A stretch of DNA of 64,000 bases from Vibrio sp. 16. GTDB lineage: Bacteria; Pseudomonadota; Gammaproteobacteria; Enterobacterales; Vibrionaceae. Below are positions 63,525-64,000 of this stretch, in pieces; position 1 is the stretch's first letter; each line of letters opens with the position of its first letter. Made by a program: the position numbers and the translations under genes. The stretch covers positions 992,001-1,056,000 of the forward strand of contig NZ_OY808998.1 in the NCBI RefSeq assembly GCF_963681195.1, written 5' to 3'. A model generated the notes under the pieces. It made no database searches and was not told the origin of the DNA. It saw only the letters and a program-made list of their open reading frames with translations.

Positions 63525-64000
63525 ATGATGAATATGTACACTGAATGGATAACGCCAGAGGCTCTGATTGCCGCGTTTTTGATCTTCTTAGGATCGTTTG
63601 TGCAAACAGCGATTGGATTTGGGCTGGCGATTGTCGCAGCGCCTTTGCTGATTTTGGTGTCCCCAGATTACGTTCCCGCGCCGATTTGCTTGGTGGCGCT
63701 ATTCATCTCGATTCTCAATGCCTTAAAACACCGCGCTAGCGTAGAAATCGGTGGCTTAAAAATGGCCTTGATAGGGCGAGTTCCCGGGTCTGTTGCGGGT
63801 GGGGTGCTGCTTGTTCTAGTCTCTACCGACTTGCTGGCGCTATGGCTTGGTTTACTGGTGCTGTTTGCGGTTGCAGTCAGCTTACTGCCATTTCGAATCG
63901 AGCCCACACCGGCAAGGATGGGCATTGCGGGATTCTTCTCTGGCTTTTTTGGAACCAGTTCAGCCATCGGTGGCCCTCCAATGGCACTGCTTTTACAGCA
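63525..64000 (+). CDS. TauE/SafE (TSUP) family permease, 3' end cut by window
   Basis: The frame begins at ATGATG (63525 or 63528; ATG 63534 also possible) and is open to the right edge, giving about 158 residues. It is a polytopic membrane protein with at least four segments. LIFLGSFVQTAIGFGLAIVAAPLLILVSP and the second-half repeat GFFSGFFGTSSAIGGPPMALLL are the paired repeats of the TSUP family. Members export sulfite, sulfoacetate or related anions. There is no close upstream gene on this strand within 74 bases other than the cryptochrome. Confidence 0.88.
   Translation, partial: MMNMYTEWITPEALIAAFLIFLGSFVQTAIGFGLAIVAAPLLILVSPDYVPAPICLVALFISILNALKHRASVEIGGLKMALIGRVPGSVAGGVLLVLVSTDLLALWLGLLVLFAVAVSLLPFRIEPTPARMGIAGFFSGFFGTSSAIGGPPMALLLQ

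Noticed and set aside
1..64000. rRNA, tRNA, CRISPR arrays, insertion sequences, integrases, prophage genes
   Set aside because: I looked for repeats, transposase-like ORFs, and clover-leaf or repeat-spacer patterns and found none that I can support.

Overview
The window reads as chromosomal DNA of a marine gammaproteobacterium, almost certainly a Vibrio. The strongest support is the heme block tonB-exbB-exbD-hmuTUV divergent from hutW-hutX-hutZ, with HutZ at 176 residues and carrying Asp132 and His170. Further support comes from hcp-hcr with norR, the ppsA/ppsR pair, an SgrR-type regulator and several GGDEF proteins. Genes are dense and almost all are intact. I see no rRNA, tRNA, CRISPR array, transposase or phage gene.

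Bases 1-17075 are the distal part of a Wzx/Wzy-type surface polysaccharide locus, all on the + strand. It runs: Wzc kinase (cut by the left edge), WecB and WecC (making UDP-ManNAc and UDP-ManNAcA), a GT2 transferase, a flippase-like protein, a Wzy-like polymerase, a GT4 transferase, a CapK/PaaK-like adenylate-forming enzyme and an asparagine-synthase-like protein. After a 280-base gap come an unrecognised helical-repeat protein, a WecG/TagA transferase, a small anchored protein, a secreted protein with a Gly-rich tail, a second Wzy_C protein and the Wzb phosphatase. The middle (about 4.4-11.7 kb) is visibly AT-rich, as is usual for the specificity-determining part of such loci.

Bases 17100-28400 hold a diguanylate cyclase overlapping a cysteine-free molybdopterin-fold protein, a YjiH-type membrane protein, a DUF1275 protein and a GFA-fold protein. 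Small envelope or carbohydrate-binding proteins, an M23 endopeptidase, ppsA with divergent ppsR, and an orphan solute-binding protein follow. Bases 28450-35690 are the heme uptake and heme use locus, with two divergent promoters flanking a Fur-type operator.

Bases 35760-49700 are mixed metabolic and regulatory genes: a D-2-hydroxyacid dehydrogenase, DUF924, carbamate kinase, nadE divergent from a nadD-like gene across a perfect 22-base palindrome, two more orphan binding proteins, an SgrR-type regulator with a divergent MFS exporter, a LysR regulator with a divergent EamA exporter, and a PAS-GGDEF protein.

Bases 49740-64000 hold a second DMT exporter, an MsbA-like ABC exporter, a periplasmic glutathione peroxidase and a nitrosative-stress block. 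In that block hcp-hcr lies behind a sigma-54 promoter with two NorR-type sites, and norR is nearby. A GlxA regulator with a divergent rhodanese/MFS unit, a DASH-type cryptochrome whose ribosome site lies in a strong hairpin, and a TauE/SafE permease cut by the right edge complete the window.

I found no single wholly new system that I would defend. The best leads are the cysteine-free molybdopterin-fold protein overlapping a diguanylate cyclase, the hairpin before the cryptochrome, the nadE/nadD palindrome, two orphan terminators that may end small RNAs, and the unrecognised proteins of the polysaccharide locus.
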